In this document: piece by piece, positions 22,421 to 28,441 of the stretch | How positions within the stretch are numbered: the first letter of the stretch is position 1 | How the letters are laid out: each line of letters opens with the position of its first letter | Virus record (IMG/VR): IMGVR_UViG_3300008113_000217 | Location: 1 to 46,320 of that record | Strand: one strand, 5' to 3' | DNA length: 46,320 nucleotides | From: a virus | Translations under genes and position numbers: made by a program | The notes under the pieces: generated by a model | Seen by the model: only the letters and a program-made list of their open reading frames with translations | Told to the model about the DNA's origin: nothing | Database searches by the model: none

Positions 22421-22652
22421 AGGTTTCGTTGTAATATTGTTCAAATTCTTCTTTATGAAACTTTAATGAATTTTCTCCATTAACATAGTTCTTTTTAATA
22501 TATTCAAACATCTCTTCCTTCTCCATTGCTTTGGCTTGTTGGAATTCTTCTTTAAAAGCTACATAAAAAGACATGGCAATAAAACTATCACTATCTTTTG
22601 TGGCTATTTTTTCCATTAACCATTCTACTGCTGTCTGTTTTTTATTTTCCAT
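22395..22652 (-). CDS. Phage protein of common helical family (85 aa)
   Basis: The start is fixed by a strong Shine-Dalgarno AAGGAGGT five to six nt before the ATG at 22652 (MENKKQTAVEWLMEKIATKD). Motifs TAVEWLMEKI, AKAMEKEEMFEYI and HKEEFEQYYNETYG match a small protein I have seen in many phages of unknown function. It overlaps the next gene by 26 nt. A Shine-Dalgarno this clear is rare in the window. Confidence 0.7.
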   Translation of the reverse strand: MENKKQTAVEWLMEKIATKDSDSFIAMSFYVAFKEEFQQAKAMEKEEMFEYIKKNYVNGENSLKFHKEEFEQYYNETYGKTKNRV

Positions 22653-22657
22653 TGTTA

Positions 22658-22663
22658 CCTCCT
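22658..22663 (-). promoter_or_regulatory. Strong ribosome-binding site AGGAGG
   Basis: AGGAGG on the minus strand, 5 nt before the ATG at 22652 and immediately after the stop of the upstream gene. Most genes here lack such a site, as expected for a Bacteroidota host. Confidence 0.65.
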
Positions 22664-22854
22664 TATTGTTTTGTTTCATCTTCACCCTCATCTAACCCAA
22701 ACTCATCATACACATGTTCCATAACATTATATGCTTGTTCACCCGATAGAAAATGACTTATAATCAGATCTAGTATTTGTGAATCCTGATAACCAAATTC
22801 TCTTAGGTTATCTAACATTGCAATAGCATTGTTTCTGTTTCGTAGTGTTGCCAT
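22663..22854 (-). CDS. Small acidic protein (63 aa)
   Basis: Starts MATLRNRNNAIAMLDNLREF; residues ~28-50 (ILDLIISHFLSGEQAYNVMEHV) look like a helical hairpin, then an acidic tail ending DETKQ. Soluble, no family recognised. 6 nt from the upstream gene stop. Confidence 0.55.
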   Translation of the reverse strand: MATLRNRNNAIAMLDNLREFGYQDSQILDLIISHFLSGEQAYNVMEHVYDEFGLDEGEDETKQ

Positions 22855-22860
22855 TGTTAT

Positions 22861-23088
22861 TTATTCATTAGGGACAGTAAAAATACCTATGTCAACTACT
22901 TGTACTTGTTTACCAACAAGATCATCAATAAAATATTTACAACCCCGTTCATCATAAAACATCATATCATCATTCCAATCCATTGGATTGTTCAAAACGG
23001 AAAATATATTATGGCCCTTTGCTGAGCTTTCTGTTCTACCCCAGTTATCAATAACCTCCGAGTAGTAAACAATTTTGATTGGTGTCAT
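22861..23088 (-). CDS. Small protein (75 aa)
   Basis: Mixed alpha/beta with a Trp-rich middle (NPMDWNDDMMFYDERGCKYF) and a beta C-terminus (VGKQVQVVDIGIFTVPNE). No signal or membrane segment, no family recognised. Between small genes with 2-6 nt gaps, so it belongs to a short operon. Confidence 0.55.
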   Translation of the reverse strand: MTPIKIVYYSEVIDNWGRTESSAKGHNIFSVLNNPMDWNDDMMFYDERGCKYFIDDLVGKQVQVVDIGIFTVPNE

Positions 23089-23090
23089 CG

Positions 23091-23252
23091 TTACTTAATT
23101 TTACCTTCTAAATGTGAAATAGCTACTTCAATTGCACCCTGTAAATAACCTACTATTTGAGCGTGTGGTATTTTATTATCCCACTGTTGTTCAGATGAAG
23201 CTAAACCTGTTTTTAACGCTTCAATTACTGCTTCAATTTCTTGTTTTGACAT
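23091..23252 (-). CDS. Small helical protein (53 aa)
   Basis: MSKQEIEAVIEALKTGLASS start, then QWDNKIPHAQIVGYLQGAIE. Helical, with a pattern (YLQGAIEVAISHLE) I have seen in small phage proteins of unknown role. Own promoter at 23277. Confidence 0.6.
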   Translation of the reverse strand: MSKQEIEAVIEALKTGLASSEQQWDNKIPHAQIVGYLQGAIEVAISHLEGKIK

Positions 23253-23276
23253 AACCTTAATTTATTAATTGTGATG

Positions 23277-23300
23277 TAAATGTATAAAGGAGGGCTTTGC
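23277..23300 (-). promoter_or_regulatory. Early-type promoter (GCAAAG-N10-TACATTTA)
   Basis: Upstream of the 53-residue gene. The hexamer is in the apical part of the 8-bp hairpin at 23288-23306. Confidence 0.65.
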
Positions 23301-23306
23301 CCTCCT
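23288..23306 (-). terminator. 8-bp hairpin shared with a promoter
   Basis: AGGAGGGC-AAA-GCCCTCCT on the minus strand, starting at the very stop codon (TAG) of the 48-residue gene and followed by TTAT. Confidence 0.65.
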
Positions 23307-23451
23307 AATCAACTTGAGTTTTAACCCAATCATGCAATGCTATTATTTCTTCGTAGAATTGATAAACATCCATATCACCATCTTTAATAGCATCACGAAA
23401 ATTTTCAATATCGTTTATTAACGTATTTAGTAAATATTCTTGTTCTGACAT
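23305..23451 (-). CDS. Small acidic helical protein (48 aa)
   Basis: MSEQEYLLNTLINDIENFRD start, then DAIKDGDMDVYQFYEEIIAL. All-helical and soluble. Its stop codon TAG is the first part of the terminator-promoter hairpin at 23288-23306. No family recognised. Confidence 0.6.
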   Translation of the reverse strand: MSEQEYLLNTLINDIENFRDAIKDGDMDVYQFYEEIIALHDWVKTQVD

Positions 23452-23474
23452 ATTATTTATTTATTATTACTTAG

Positions 23475-23497
23475 TAAATATAACATCCTACTTCTCA
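23475..23497 (-). promoter_or_regulatory. Weak early-type promoter (TGAGAA-N9-TATATTTA)
   Basis: Spacing matches the family but the hexamer is divergent; it overlaps the end of the 65-residue gene. A near-copy lies at 23688-23710. Confidence 0.4.
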
Positions 23498-23685
23498 GAA
23501 GCCAAACATGTTTTAACTTTTGATAAAACAAATTCATAAATATCTTGTTCATCAAAACCTTCTTCAATCCAATTTTTACTTAGGATTTTAATAGTTTGTT
23601 CTAAAATTTCTACATGTTTAGTAGGACTCATACCTTCCATGTAATCTAATTTTTCTAAAAACATATTATTTATTAATTGTGACAT
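23488..23685 (-). CDS. Small helical protein ending LASEK (65 aa)
   Basis: MSQLINNMFLEKLDYMEGMS, then helices with KHVEILEQTIKILSK, ending TCLASEK. The last ~25 nt plus the following promoter are nearly the same as at the end of the 79-residue gene (ending LASEE), pointing to a duplicated gene-end module. No family recognised. Confidence 0.55.
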   Translation of the reverse strand: MSQLINNMFLEKLDYMEGMSPTKHVEILEQTIKILSKNWIEEGFDEQDIYEFVLSKVKTCLASEK

Positions 23686-23687
23686 TG

Positions 23688-23710
23688 TAAATATAACATT
23701 CTACTCCTCA
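23688..23710 (-). promoter_or_regulatory. Weak early-type promoter (TGAGGA-N9-TATATTTA)
   Basis: Near-copy of the element at 23475-23497; overlaps the stop of the 79-residue gene. Confidence 0.4.
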
Positions 23711-23940
23711 GAAGCCAAATATTCATTTAACCCTACTAAATAACCTACTAACTCAGCTTCAACTACTTCATTAAAGATATTACTATTAACCAAACCATCA
23801 ATTGTATCTTTAATATAAAGTAAGGCATTATAATTTTGTTTTTCAAAATCCTCACCATTCCAAGTATCAATAAATTGTTCTGCTACAGCCCAACCATGTT
23901 TACTTTCAATAATTCCTGAGGTAATCGTTTCTATTCTCAT
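23701..23940 (-). CDS. Small helical protein ending LASEE (79 aa)
   Basis: MRIETITSGIIESKHGWAVA then WNGEDFEKQNYNALLYIKDT, then a helix ending GLNEYLASEE. Soluble; the YIKDTIDGLVN helix pattern is common in small phage proteins. Shares its 3' end with the 65-residue gene downstream. Confidence 0.55.
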   Translation of the reverse strand: MRIETITSGIIESKHGWAVAEQFIDTWNGEDFEKQNYNALLYIKDTIDGLVNSNIFNEVVEAELVGYLVGLNEYLASEE

Positions 23941-23945
23941 ATTAT

Positions 23946-24158
23946 TTATTTATTAGAGTTAAACATATTGGAATAAACCTTATTACACACCTCACAATTG
24001 GCCTCAGTCAATCCCTCAATACGAGCCCAATTAGTTGCTAATGCAGGGGTACCACATAAGTTACCTTTACCTGATTCATAGATGTGAGCGTTGTTACTCC
24101 ATACTGTGCCTTTGTTTCCGTAAATACTAAACTGTGATTTTAATTCTGCTACTTTCAT
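23946..24158 (-). CDS. Small Cys-containing protein (70 aa)
   Basis: MKVAELKSQFSIYGNKGTVW then IYESGKGNLCGTPALATNWA and EANCEVCNKVYSNMF. Three cysteines (Gly-Cys-Gly and Cys-x2-Cys) could bind a metal ion, as a minimal treble clef. Soluble. Own promoter at 24182. No family recognised. Confidence 0.55.
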   Translation of the reverse strand: MKVAELKSQFSIYGNKGTVWSNNAHIYESGKGNLCGTPALATNWARIEGLTEANCEVCNKVYSNMFNSNK

Positions 24159-24181
24159 GTTTTAATTTATTAATTGTGATG

Positions 24182-24205
24182 TAAATGTACGAATAGTAGT
24201 CTTGC
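24182..24205 (-). promoter_or_regulatory. Early-type promoter (GCAAGA-N10-TACATTTA)
   Basis: Upstream of the 70-residue gene, full consensus including CATCACAATTAAT after the -7 box. Confidence 0.65.
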
Positions 24206-24228
24206 CAAACAAATAAACATTTTTTATG

Positions 24229-24327
24229 TTATACAGATAATAAAATTAATGTTAATGGTAAAAATGTTAAGATAATGCTTACAATAGCACTAAATAAATC
24301 TTCATGTTTCTTGATAAATTGTTTCAT
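24229..24327 (-). CDS. Tiny membrane protein (32 aa)
   Basis: MKQFIKKHEDLFSAIVSIIL followed by TFLPLTLILLSV: a basic N-terminus and a single membrane helix. A longer frame through tRNA-like gene 3 exists but is a shadow; the start is set at the Met directly downstream of that RNA (24327). Small membrane peptides encoded next to tRNA-like genes recur here (also at 33724). Confidence 0.5.
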   Translation of the reverse strand: MKQFIKKHEDLFSAIVSIILTFLPLTLILLSV

Positions 24328-24350
24328 TTCAGTTTTGTTTTTAAAGTTAG

Positions 24351-24457
24351 TAGTCAGGACAGGATTCGAACCTGTATGCGTAACTTTCTTGGCCCCTCCC
24401 CAATGGCACGCTGTCCACTCGTTAATATAAGCGTCTAACCAATTCCGCCACCTGACT
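24351..24457 (-). tRNA. tRNA-like gene 3, with long core
   Basis: AGTCAGG/CCTGACT acceptor and ACAGG-TTCGAAT-CCTGT T arm identical to tRNA-like gene 1. D arm is classic Leu-type (TGGCGGAATTGGTTAGACGC). The 55 nt between D and T arms are about 20 longer than a normal type II tRNA. They contain TTGG-GGAGGGG-CCAA, which would fit a long variable arm, but no 5-bp/7-nt anticodon arm; an alternative ACGCT/AGCGT stem would disrupt the D arm. Starts 7 nt after the stop of the 34-residue membrane protein gene, so it is probably cotranscribed. Confidence 0.6.
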
Positions 24458-24464
24458 ATGTTTT

Positions 24465-24569
24465 TTACATAAAGATTGCCATTAATAAACAAGCAATCAA
24501 TATAATGGTTATTCCAACTGTTCCTCCAAATGATTTAGTTTCCAATTGGTTTATTATGAACTTTTTCAT
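24465..24569 (-). CDS. Tiny membrane protein (34 aa)
   Basis: MKKFIINQLETKSFGGTVGI then TIILIACLLMAIFM: amphipathic start and one membrane helix. First gene of the transcript from the promoter at 24593, which then reads into tRNA-like gene 3 and the 32-residue membrane peptide. No family recognised. Confidence 0.6.
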   Translation of the reverse strand: MKKFIINQLETKSFGGTVGITIILIACLLMAIFM

Positions 24570-24592
24570 ATTATTTAATTTTTATTATGATG

Positions 24593-24616
24593 TAAATATA
24601 TAAACAATAATCTTGC
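24593..24616 (-). promoter_or_regulatory. Early-type promoter (GCAAGA-N10-TATATTTA)
   Basis: Drives the 34-residue gene and, by proximity, tRNA-like gene 3. Confidence 0.65.
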
Positions 24617-24624
24617 CAATCAAA

Positions 24625-24789
24625 CTATCTTACAGTGTATTGGATCGTATCACCAACATTGTACTTTGTAGTGCTATAAACACTGTACGTAGTACTGTCT
24701 TTTGGTGATTTAGCCTCGTAGTGATAAGTACCATTACTGTACTCACCACAACATACAATTACAAATAATTTTATGATAAGTGTTTTCAT
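24625..24789 (-). CDS. Tiny exported protein, paralogue B (54 aa)
   Basis: MKTLIIKLFVIVCCGEYSNG, then TYHYEAKSPKDSTTYSVYST and TKYNVGDTIQYTVR. Aligns residue by residue with the 53-residue protein at 18582 (shared YSNG, YEAKS, VYST, KYNV, DT.QY). The hydrophobic start ends at a Cys pair, consistent with a lipoprotein. Its start overlaps the stop of the 87-residue gene (ATGA). Two diverged copies in one genome imply a maintained envelope function. Confidence 0.65.
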   Translation of the reverse strand: MKTLIIKLFVIVCCGEYSNGTYHYEAKSPKDSTTYSVYSTTKYNVGDTIQYTVR

Positions 24790-25049
24790 AGCGCCTCAAT
24801 TTGAGTTAATAATTCATCAACTTCATTATCCTGCAAATAACCTAACACATCACTTGTTATTGGTGTAGTGTAACATATGTCCCATTCTTCCTCATTACCT
24901 TTAATTACGGCTAGCTCCCACAATCCCCTATTTCCACCATATGAGAATTCATGTTGAACAATTGATGCTCCATATCCGTTTGGATAGAAAACTAAATACT
25001 GAATACCGGTGTCGTATACAACACGACTTGGCAATGATTTAAATGACAT
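24786..25049 (-). CDS. Hypothetical beta-rich protein (87 aa)
   Basis: MSFKSLPSRVVYDTGIQYLV then FYPNGYGASIVQHEFSYGGN and WELAVIKGNEEEWDICY. Soluble, beta-rich; the pattern (YGASIV, WELAVIKG) is reminiscent of small phage proteins with unknown function. Overlaps the paralogue-B gene by 4 nt (ATGA). Confidence 0.6.
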   Translation of the reverse strand: MSFKSLPSRVVYDTGIQYLVFYPNGYGASIVQHEFSYGGNRGLWELAVIKGNEEEWDICYTTPITSDVLGYLQDNEVDELLTQIEAL

Positions 25050-25069
25050 ATTGTTTTAATTTATTGATG

Positions 25070-25092
25070 TAAAGATAATATTTTAGCTTTGC
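25070..25092 (-). promoter_or_regulatory. Early-type promoter (GCAAAG-N9-TATCTTTA)
   Basis: Upstream of the 87-residue gene and its paralogue-B partner. Confidence 0.65.
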
Positions 25093-25103
25093 CAATCCAC
25101 CAT

Positions 25104-26057
25104 TTAAATTTCTGCAATAACATCATTCTCATCAATGTCAGTTGGAGTTGGTGTACGATTAGCCCATTCTGATATAGCTTGTTGGAGATGAGCTCTTGCT
25201 TCTTGTACTGGGTTTGGGCGAGGTTCTGCTATCTCGTTCTCTAATAATGTATATTTGCTCATAATTAGACGTTCTTCTGCTTCAACTAATTCCTCACTAC
25301 GTAAATCAGCGTTTGTAACCTTATTAGCTATTTGTTCTTTGATAATGTCTAATACAAAACTAGGTAAATCTGATTCCATTGAATCTATACGATCGTCTTT
25401 AGCATTCCAAAAACTAGTTTCCTTATCATAATCAGAGTTAATATTATGGAAAAATGCTACTTTATCACCTGTTTTTGTGTTTATACAATAAATCAATATA
25501 CCACGACGTATGTACCTAAAAAAGTGTTCACTTTCATTTTTCATTGCAGTACACCATTTAGTACCATAACCATATTTGACTGATGATTCGTGTGACAGCG
25601 GTTTGATAACCAGCCAATCTCTATCATCATTTAAAACGATAATTTGTTTTTCTAATTCCTTATCATTTAATCTTAACTCAGCCAAACCAATAGCTTTACT
25701 TAAATCAGAAAGAGTTGAGTAAGTTGATATATCGTTATTGGCAATAAGTTGTCTTTCATTTAACTCATGGAATTTGTAAACATTAGACAAATCGCTGTGT
25801 TCAAAAAGACGTAAAAACTCATGAAACAATACTTTGGTAAAACGATCTTGATTTTTTATTGTTTGAGGACATCCTACCTCTATGAATTCATCAAGATATG
25901 AATCTATATCTCTAAGTCCTAAAAATCTTTGTTTGATACTTGCTACAAACAAATCAACATATTTTGATTTACCTGATGGGTCTATCATTTGGATAACATC
26001 CATCAATGTTAAATTCAAAAAATCATGTTGTTTTTTTAATGTTTTAACTTTGCTCAT
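25104..26057 (-). CDS. Hypothetical protein with Trp-Cys-Thr-Ala motif (317 aa)
   Basis: Helical N-terminus (~1-110), then a core with YGYGTKWCTAMKNESEHFFR, followed by GILIYCINTKTGDKVAFF. The G-x-G-T-x-W-C-T-A / aromatic-x2-Y pattern recurs, as I remember it, in phage proteins of unknown function; I cannot name the family with certainty. The C-terminal ~70 residues are helical with a Pro/Glu-rich linker (EIAEPRPNPVQEARAHLQ). No signal peptide. The Trp-Cys pair and conserved glycines suggest an active or ligand site. Confidence 0.6.
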   Translation of the reverse strand: MSKVKTLKKQHDFLNLTLMDVIQMIDPSGKSKYVDLFVASIKQRFLGLRDIDSYLDEFIEVGCPQTIKNQDRFTKVLFHEFLRLFEHSDLSNVYKFHELNERQLIANNDISTYSTLSDLSKAIGLAELRLNDKELEKQIIVLNDDRDWLVIKPLSHESSVKYGYGTKWCTAMKNESEHFFRYIRRGILIYCINTKTGDKVAFFHNINSDYDKETSFWNAKDDRIDSMESDLPSFVLDIIKEQIANKVTNADLRSEELVEAEERLIMSKYTLLENEIAEPRPNPVQEARAHLQQAISEWANRTPTPTDIDENDVIAEI

Positions 26058-26245
26058 ATTCTGATGTTTAGAATATCTTTTTTAATGTAACTAAGTTTAA
26101 GTTGATTTGTTTTAACAAAACTAGATTGAATATCGATTAACTCACAGACAATAAACTTATCTTCAACTTCAACCGACTTAAGAGCATAACTGAGTTGACA
26201 TTTAAGTAAATTATCAGGAGTATATCTTATCTTGAATTTAATCAC
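26054..26245 (-). CDS. Small beta-rich protein (63 aa, GTG start)
   Basis: Starts at GTG overlapping the stop of the 46-residue gene (GTGA). Reads MIKFKIRYTPDNLLKCQLSY then VEVEDKFIVCELIDIQSSFV. Beta-rich, soluble, no family recognised. Overlaps the 317-residue gene by 4 nt, so translation is coupled in both directions. Confidence 0.5.
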   Translation of the reverse strand: MIKFKIRYTPDNLLKCQLSYALKSVEVEDKFIVCELIDIQSSFVKTNQLKLSYIKKDILNIRI

Positions 26246-26382
26246 TTTCTTTTTCTAGGTTTGTAATTGAATTCGGCTTCGTCTTCAACAATAATTTGTT
26301 TTTTGGGTTTACCATACTTATTGTTCTTTTTCATTTGCTCTAACCAAGCACTTAAGCATTCCCATTTTAATCTTTGACTCAT
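26242..26382 (-). CDS. Basic small protein (46 aa)
   Basis: MSQRLKWECLSAWLEQMKKN then KPKKQIIVEDEAEFNYKPRK, ending basic. A helix followed by a Lys-rich tail; possible nucleic-acid contact. Its stop overlaps the GTG start of the downstream gene. Confidence 0.55.
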   Translation of the reverse strand: MSQRLKWECLSAWLEQMKKNNKYGKPKKQIIVEDEAEFNYKPRKRK

Positions 26383-26385
26383 ATA

Positions 26386-26541
26386 TTAGTTATTAATAGG
26401 TGTATATTGACGAATTTTAATACCAGCATACTTTGACTCTAACATAGCCTTAGCATACGACCATTGAGAGGCCTCAACTACTTCTGTAAGTGACCTACCG
26501 TTAGCGGCAGGTGTAGTGAATGTAACTTTCCATTTATACAT
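26386..26541 (-). CDS. Small helical protein (51 aa)
   Basis: MYKWKVTFTTPAANGRSLTE then VVEASQWSYAKAMLESKYAG: two strands and a helix as in small ferredoxin-like phage proteins. Soluble, no family recognised. Own promoter at 26563. Confidence 0.55.
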   Translation of the reverse strand: MYKWKVTFTTPAANGRSLTEVVEASQWSYAKAMLESKYAGIKIRQYTPINN

Positions 26542-26562
26542 AATCTTCTTTATTTATTGATT

Positions 26563-26585
26563 TAAAGATAATAAAATCGTTTTGC
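26563..26585 (-). promoter_or_regulatory. Early-type promoter (GCAAAA-N9-TATCTTTA)
   Basis: Drives the 51-residue gene and the small genes after it. Confidence 0.65.
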
Positions 26586-26590
26586 CTTCC

Positions 26591-27148
26591 CTAATCTAAG
26601 GCATAATAAAATCGTTGTTGATTGTATTTGGCAACCTGATTTGACTCAGCCAATACACGATACGCTTGATTTGTATTATCATACACTCGCTCGAGTGATG
26701 ATTCAGCCAGTAGTTGTTGACCTAATATTTGAGCAAACATATCATTTGATTCATTTACTTGTTCTTGAGTTGAAGGTATCCCACAATAAACAGACTCACC
26801 TACTTCAGATACAAACATACCTGAATATATTCCATTCAAACCATACCAATCAACAAATTTATCTGCATTACACCAAATAAACACGCTATTGTCTTTCTTT
26901 CTAAGAACCCCTACTACATTGTGGTCTATGATAAATCCATTTGTATTTTTAAATTTTCCAACTGAAAATAATCCAAATGGTGCTCCATGCCCCATCATCA
27001 TAACTTGATCATGTTGGTCAATCATATCTATAACCTGCTCTTTGGTTACCCCACCTGTAACTACAGTTGTATTAGGTAACTGTTGATATATAGGGCGTAG
27101 AAAATCTGTAGACCTATCATCAGGATGTATTACTAAAATCTTTTTCAT
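26591..27148 (-). CDS. Caspase-like (clan CD-type) protein (185 aa)
   Basis: Shows the two signature elements of clan CD cysteine proteases in the right order and spacing: a hydrophobic strand ending VMMMGHGAPFGLF (His in Gly-His-Gly) and, ~33 residues later, NSVFIWCNADKFVDWYGL with a Cys after a hydrophobic strand. The N-terminus (MKKILVIHPDDRSTDFLRP) begins an alpha/beta sandwich. In bacteria such folds act in cell-death and defence systems (metacaspases, CHAT, TPR-CHAT). Phage roles are largely unknown. Catalytic function is inferred from the His/Cys dyad only. Confidence 0.65.
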   Translation of the reverse strand: MKKILVIHPDDRSTDFLRPIYQQLPNTTVVTGGVTKEQVIDMIDQHDQVMMMGHGAPFGLFSVGKFKNTNGFIIDHNVVGVLRKKDNSVFIWCNADKFVDWYGLNGIYSGMFVSEVGESVYCGIPSTQEQVNESNDMFAQILGQQLLAESSLERVYDNTNQAYRVLAESNQVAKYNQQRFYYALD

Positions 27149-27159
27149 ATTATAAAGTA

Positions 27160-27182
27160 TAAAGATAAGAAAGGGGTTTTGA
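27160..27182 (-). promoter_or_regulatory. Early-type promoter (TCAAAA-N9-TATCTTTA)
   Basis: Upstream of the caspase-like gene; hexamer in the hairpin loop region at 27173-27189. Confidence 0.7.
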
Positions 27183-27189
27183 CAACCCC
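27173..27189 (-). terminator. 6-bp hairpin shared with a promoter
   Basis: GGGGTT-GTCAA-AACCCC followed by TTTCTT on the minus strand, about 55 nt after the stop of the 56-residue gene. Its loop is part of the promoter hexamer. Confidence 0.6.
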
Positions 27190-27245
27190 AATCTTACACA
27201 ATTAAAAACTAAAACACATGTGCCACAAACAAAGCACAGTTTCTT

Positions 27246-27416
27246 TATTCGAAATACAACATTTCAACGCACGCTTGGTGATCAAACATACCCATATCTT
27301 CAAACATTGAATATGCACCATCTGGGTCTGATACAGATACAACTTCAATTACTTCGTGAACTACGTTTGCGCCAAATTCCTCTATAGCGTCTTGTATTTT
27401 ATTATCTGTTGTCATA
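27246..27416 (-). CDS. Small acidic protein (56 aa)
   Basis: MTTDNKIQDAIEEFGANVVH then VIEVVSVSDPDGAYSMFEDM and HQACVEMLYFE. Helical and acidic with one Cys; soluble. Immediately follows the stop of the 63-residue gene. No family recognised. Confidence 0.6.
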
Positions 27417-27608
27417 TTATTCTCTCCACCATTTATAGTGATCGGGTGATGTATTTAATATACGTTTAGAGGGTTTTGGTTTGCGACCTCGTTTTGGACG
27501 ACGTTCCTCCAAATCCTCTGGTTCTATTTTAGGCCATTTTGAAGCTGGGTTTTCGTAAAATGCTTTTTTACGTTCTTCATATGGAATATCATTCATTTCA
27601 TTTTCCAT
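27417..27608 (-). CDS. Basic small protein with AT-hook-like core (63 aa)
   Basis: MENEMNDIPYEERKKAFYEN, then a basic stretch with RRPKRGRKPKPSKR, where RGRKPKP resembles a GRP-type AT-hook. The ATG starts only 5 nt after the promoter's -7 box, so the mRNA is probably leaderless. Soluble; likely DNA-binding. No family recognised beyond the AT-hook-like core. Confidence 0.55.
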   Translation of the reverse strand: MENEMNDIPYEERKKAFYENPASKWPKIEPEDLEERRPKRGRKPKPSKRILNTSPDHYKWWRE

Positions 27609-27612
27609 GATT

Positions 27613-27635
27613 TAAATATACAAACTTTATTTTGC
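27613..27635 (-). promoter_or_regulatory. Early-type promoter (GCAAAA-N9-TATATTTA)
   Basis: Drives the 63-residue AT-hook-like gene; box-to-ATG distance implies a leaderless transcript. Confidence 0.65.
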
Positions 27636-27650
27636 CTTCCAAAATATATT

Positions 27651-27959
27651 TTAAATTAATGCTGTTAACCATTTTGCAAACAAATAACCACTATATGCTC
27701 CTAAAGCAGCGGCCATAGGTAATACTATAAACTTGCCTAATTTAGTTTCATACTTATTCCTATTCAATATAAATGAAATTAAAGTATAGTACAGTATGAA
27801 ATTAATAAACACAGCTATGTCTATTTGTTTAGCCATAAACACTACAATACTATTACCTAAAAATCCCCAACCATAATTAACTAATGATTCTTGAATAATT
27901 TCTAGTGGTGTTGTTTTGGCGTCTAGTATTTTGATTTTTTTATTTATATGTTTTTTCAT
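27651..27959 (-). CDS. Membrane protein (102 aa)
   Basis: Three hydrophobic segments (~32-45, ~50-65, ~78-100: IVLPMAAALGAYSGYLFAKW) separated by short charged loops. Probably an inner-membrane protein. Overlaps the next gene by 4 nt. No family recognised. Confidence 0.6.
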   Translation of the reverse strand: MKKHINKKIKILDAKTTPLEIIQESLVNYGWGFLGNSIVVFMAKQIDIAVFINFILYYTLISFILNRNKYETKLGKFIVLPMAAALGAYSGYLFAKWLTALI

Positions 27960-28186
27960 TTATTTAAACTATTAGAAATACCACATTTGTGTTTATGTTG
28001 AACATACCATAATATCCTAAATGTCCCTAAAACAAAAAAGTAAGTATCAAATTCATTTATCTCATCTGTTGATTTACATATACCTGTATGGTAAGCTGGT
28101 ATTTTTGTTTTAATAGTCTTAGCTGATTTAGGGAAAGTTTCAAATGATATACTATATCGCTTTGTTAATTTGAATGATTTATACAT
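27956..28186 (-). CDS. Hypothetical basic protein (76 aa)
   Basis: MYKSFKLTKRYSISFETFPK then KSAKTIKTKIPAYHTGICKS and a hydrophobic-aromatic stretch FFVLGTFRILWYVQHKHKCG. Basic, with one Cys near the end; could be a peripheral membrane protein. Overlaps the neighbouring membrane gene by 4 nt. Confidence 0.55.
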   Translation of the reverse strand: MYKSFKLTKRYSISFETFPKSAKTIKTKIPAYHTGICKSTDEINEFDTYFFVLGTFRILWYVQHKHKCGISNSLNK

Positions 28187-28189
28187 AAT

Positions 28190-28441
28190 TTACTTATTGT
28201 TATTAAATTTATAAATATAAGTTGTATCACATTTACCATCAACACATTCAATTTTTATTGATGGTGTGATTTGTTTTTTAATTTCAAATGATTGCTTATC
28301 ATTCCAACCCACATACATACTTAATATTACTAACGCAAATAAAGCAAATATAAATGTTCCTATATAATCATTATATCTATCTATAATAAACATTGCTATA
28401 AGTAAACATACTAATACAAATACTATTATTAATTCTATCAT
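28190..28441 (-). CDS. Small membrane protein (83 aa)
   Basis: Start chosen at the internal Met (28441) because it overlaps the stop of the upstream gene as ATGA; the longer frame adds a basic tail with no support. Two membrane helices (~1-18 and ~25-46) followed by a beta/charged C-terminus (QFEIKKQITPSIKIECVDGK-like). Inner-membrane protein of unknown role. Confidence 0.6.
   Translation of the reverse strand: MIELIIVFVLVCLLIAMFIIDRYNDYIGTFIFALFALVILSMYVGWNDKQSFEIKKQITPSIKIECVDGKCDTTYIYKFNNNK

Noticed and set aside
21853-22466. Overlapping plus-strand open frames across tRNA-like gene 2 and its flanks
   Set aside because: They run antisense to the tRNA-like gene and minus-strand genes, have biased composition (Thr/Ser/Phe/His runs) and no promoter; treated as shadows.
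24229-24492. 87-residue frame reading through tRNA-like gene 3
   Set aside because: Its first half is the tRNA-like gene translated; the real peptide starts at the Met after the RNA (24327).
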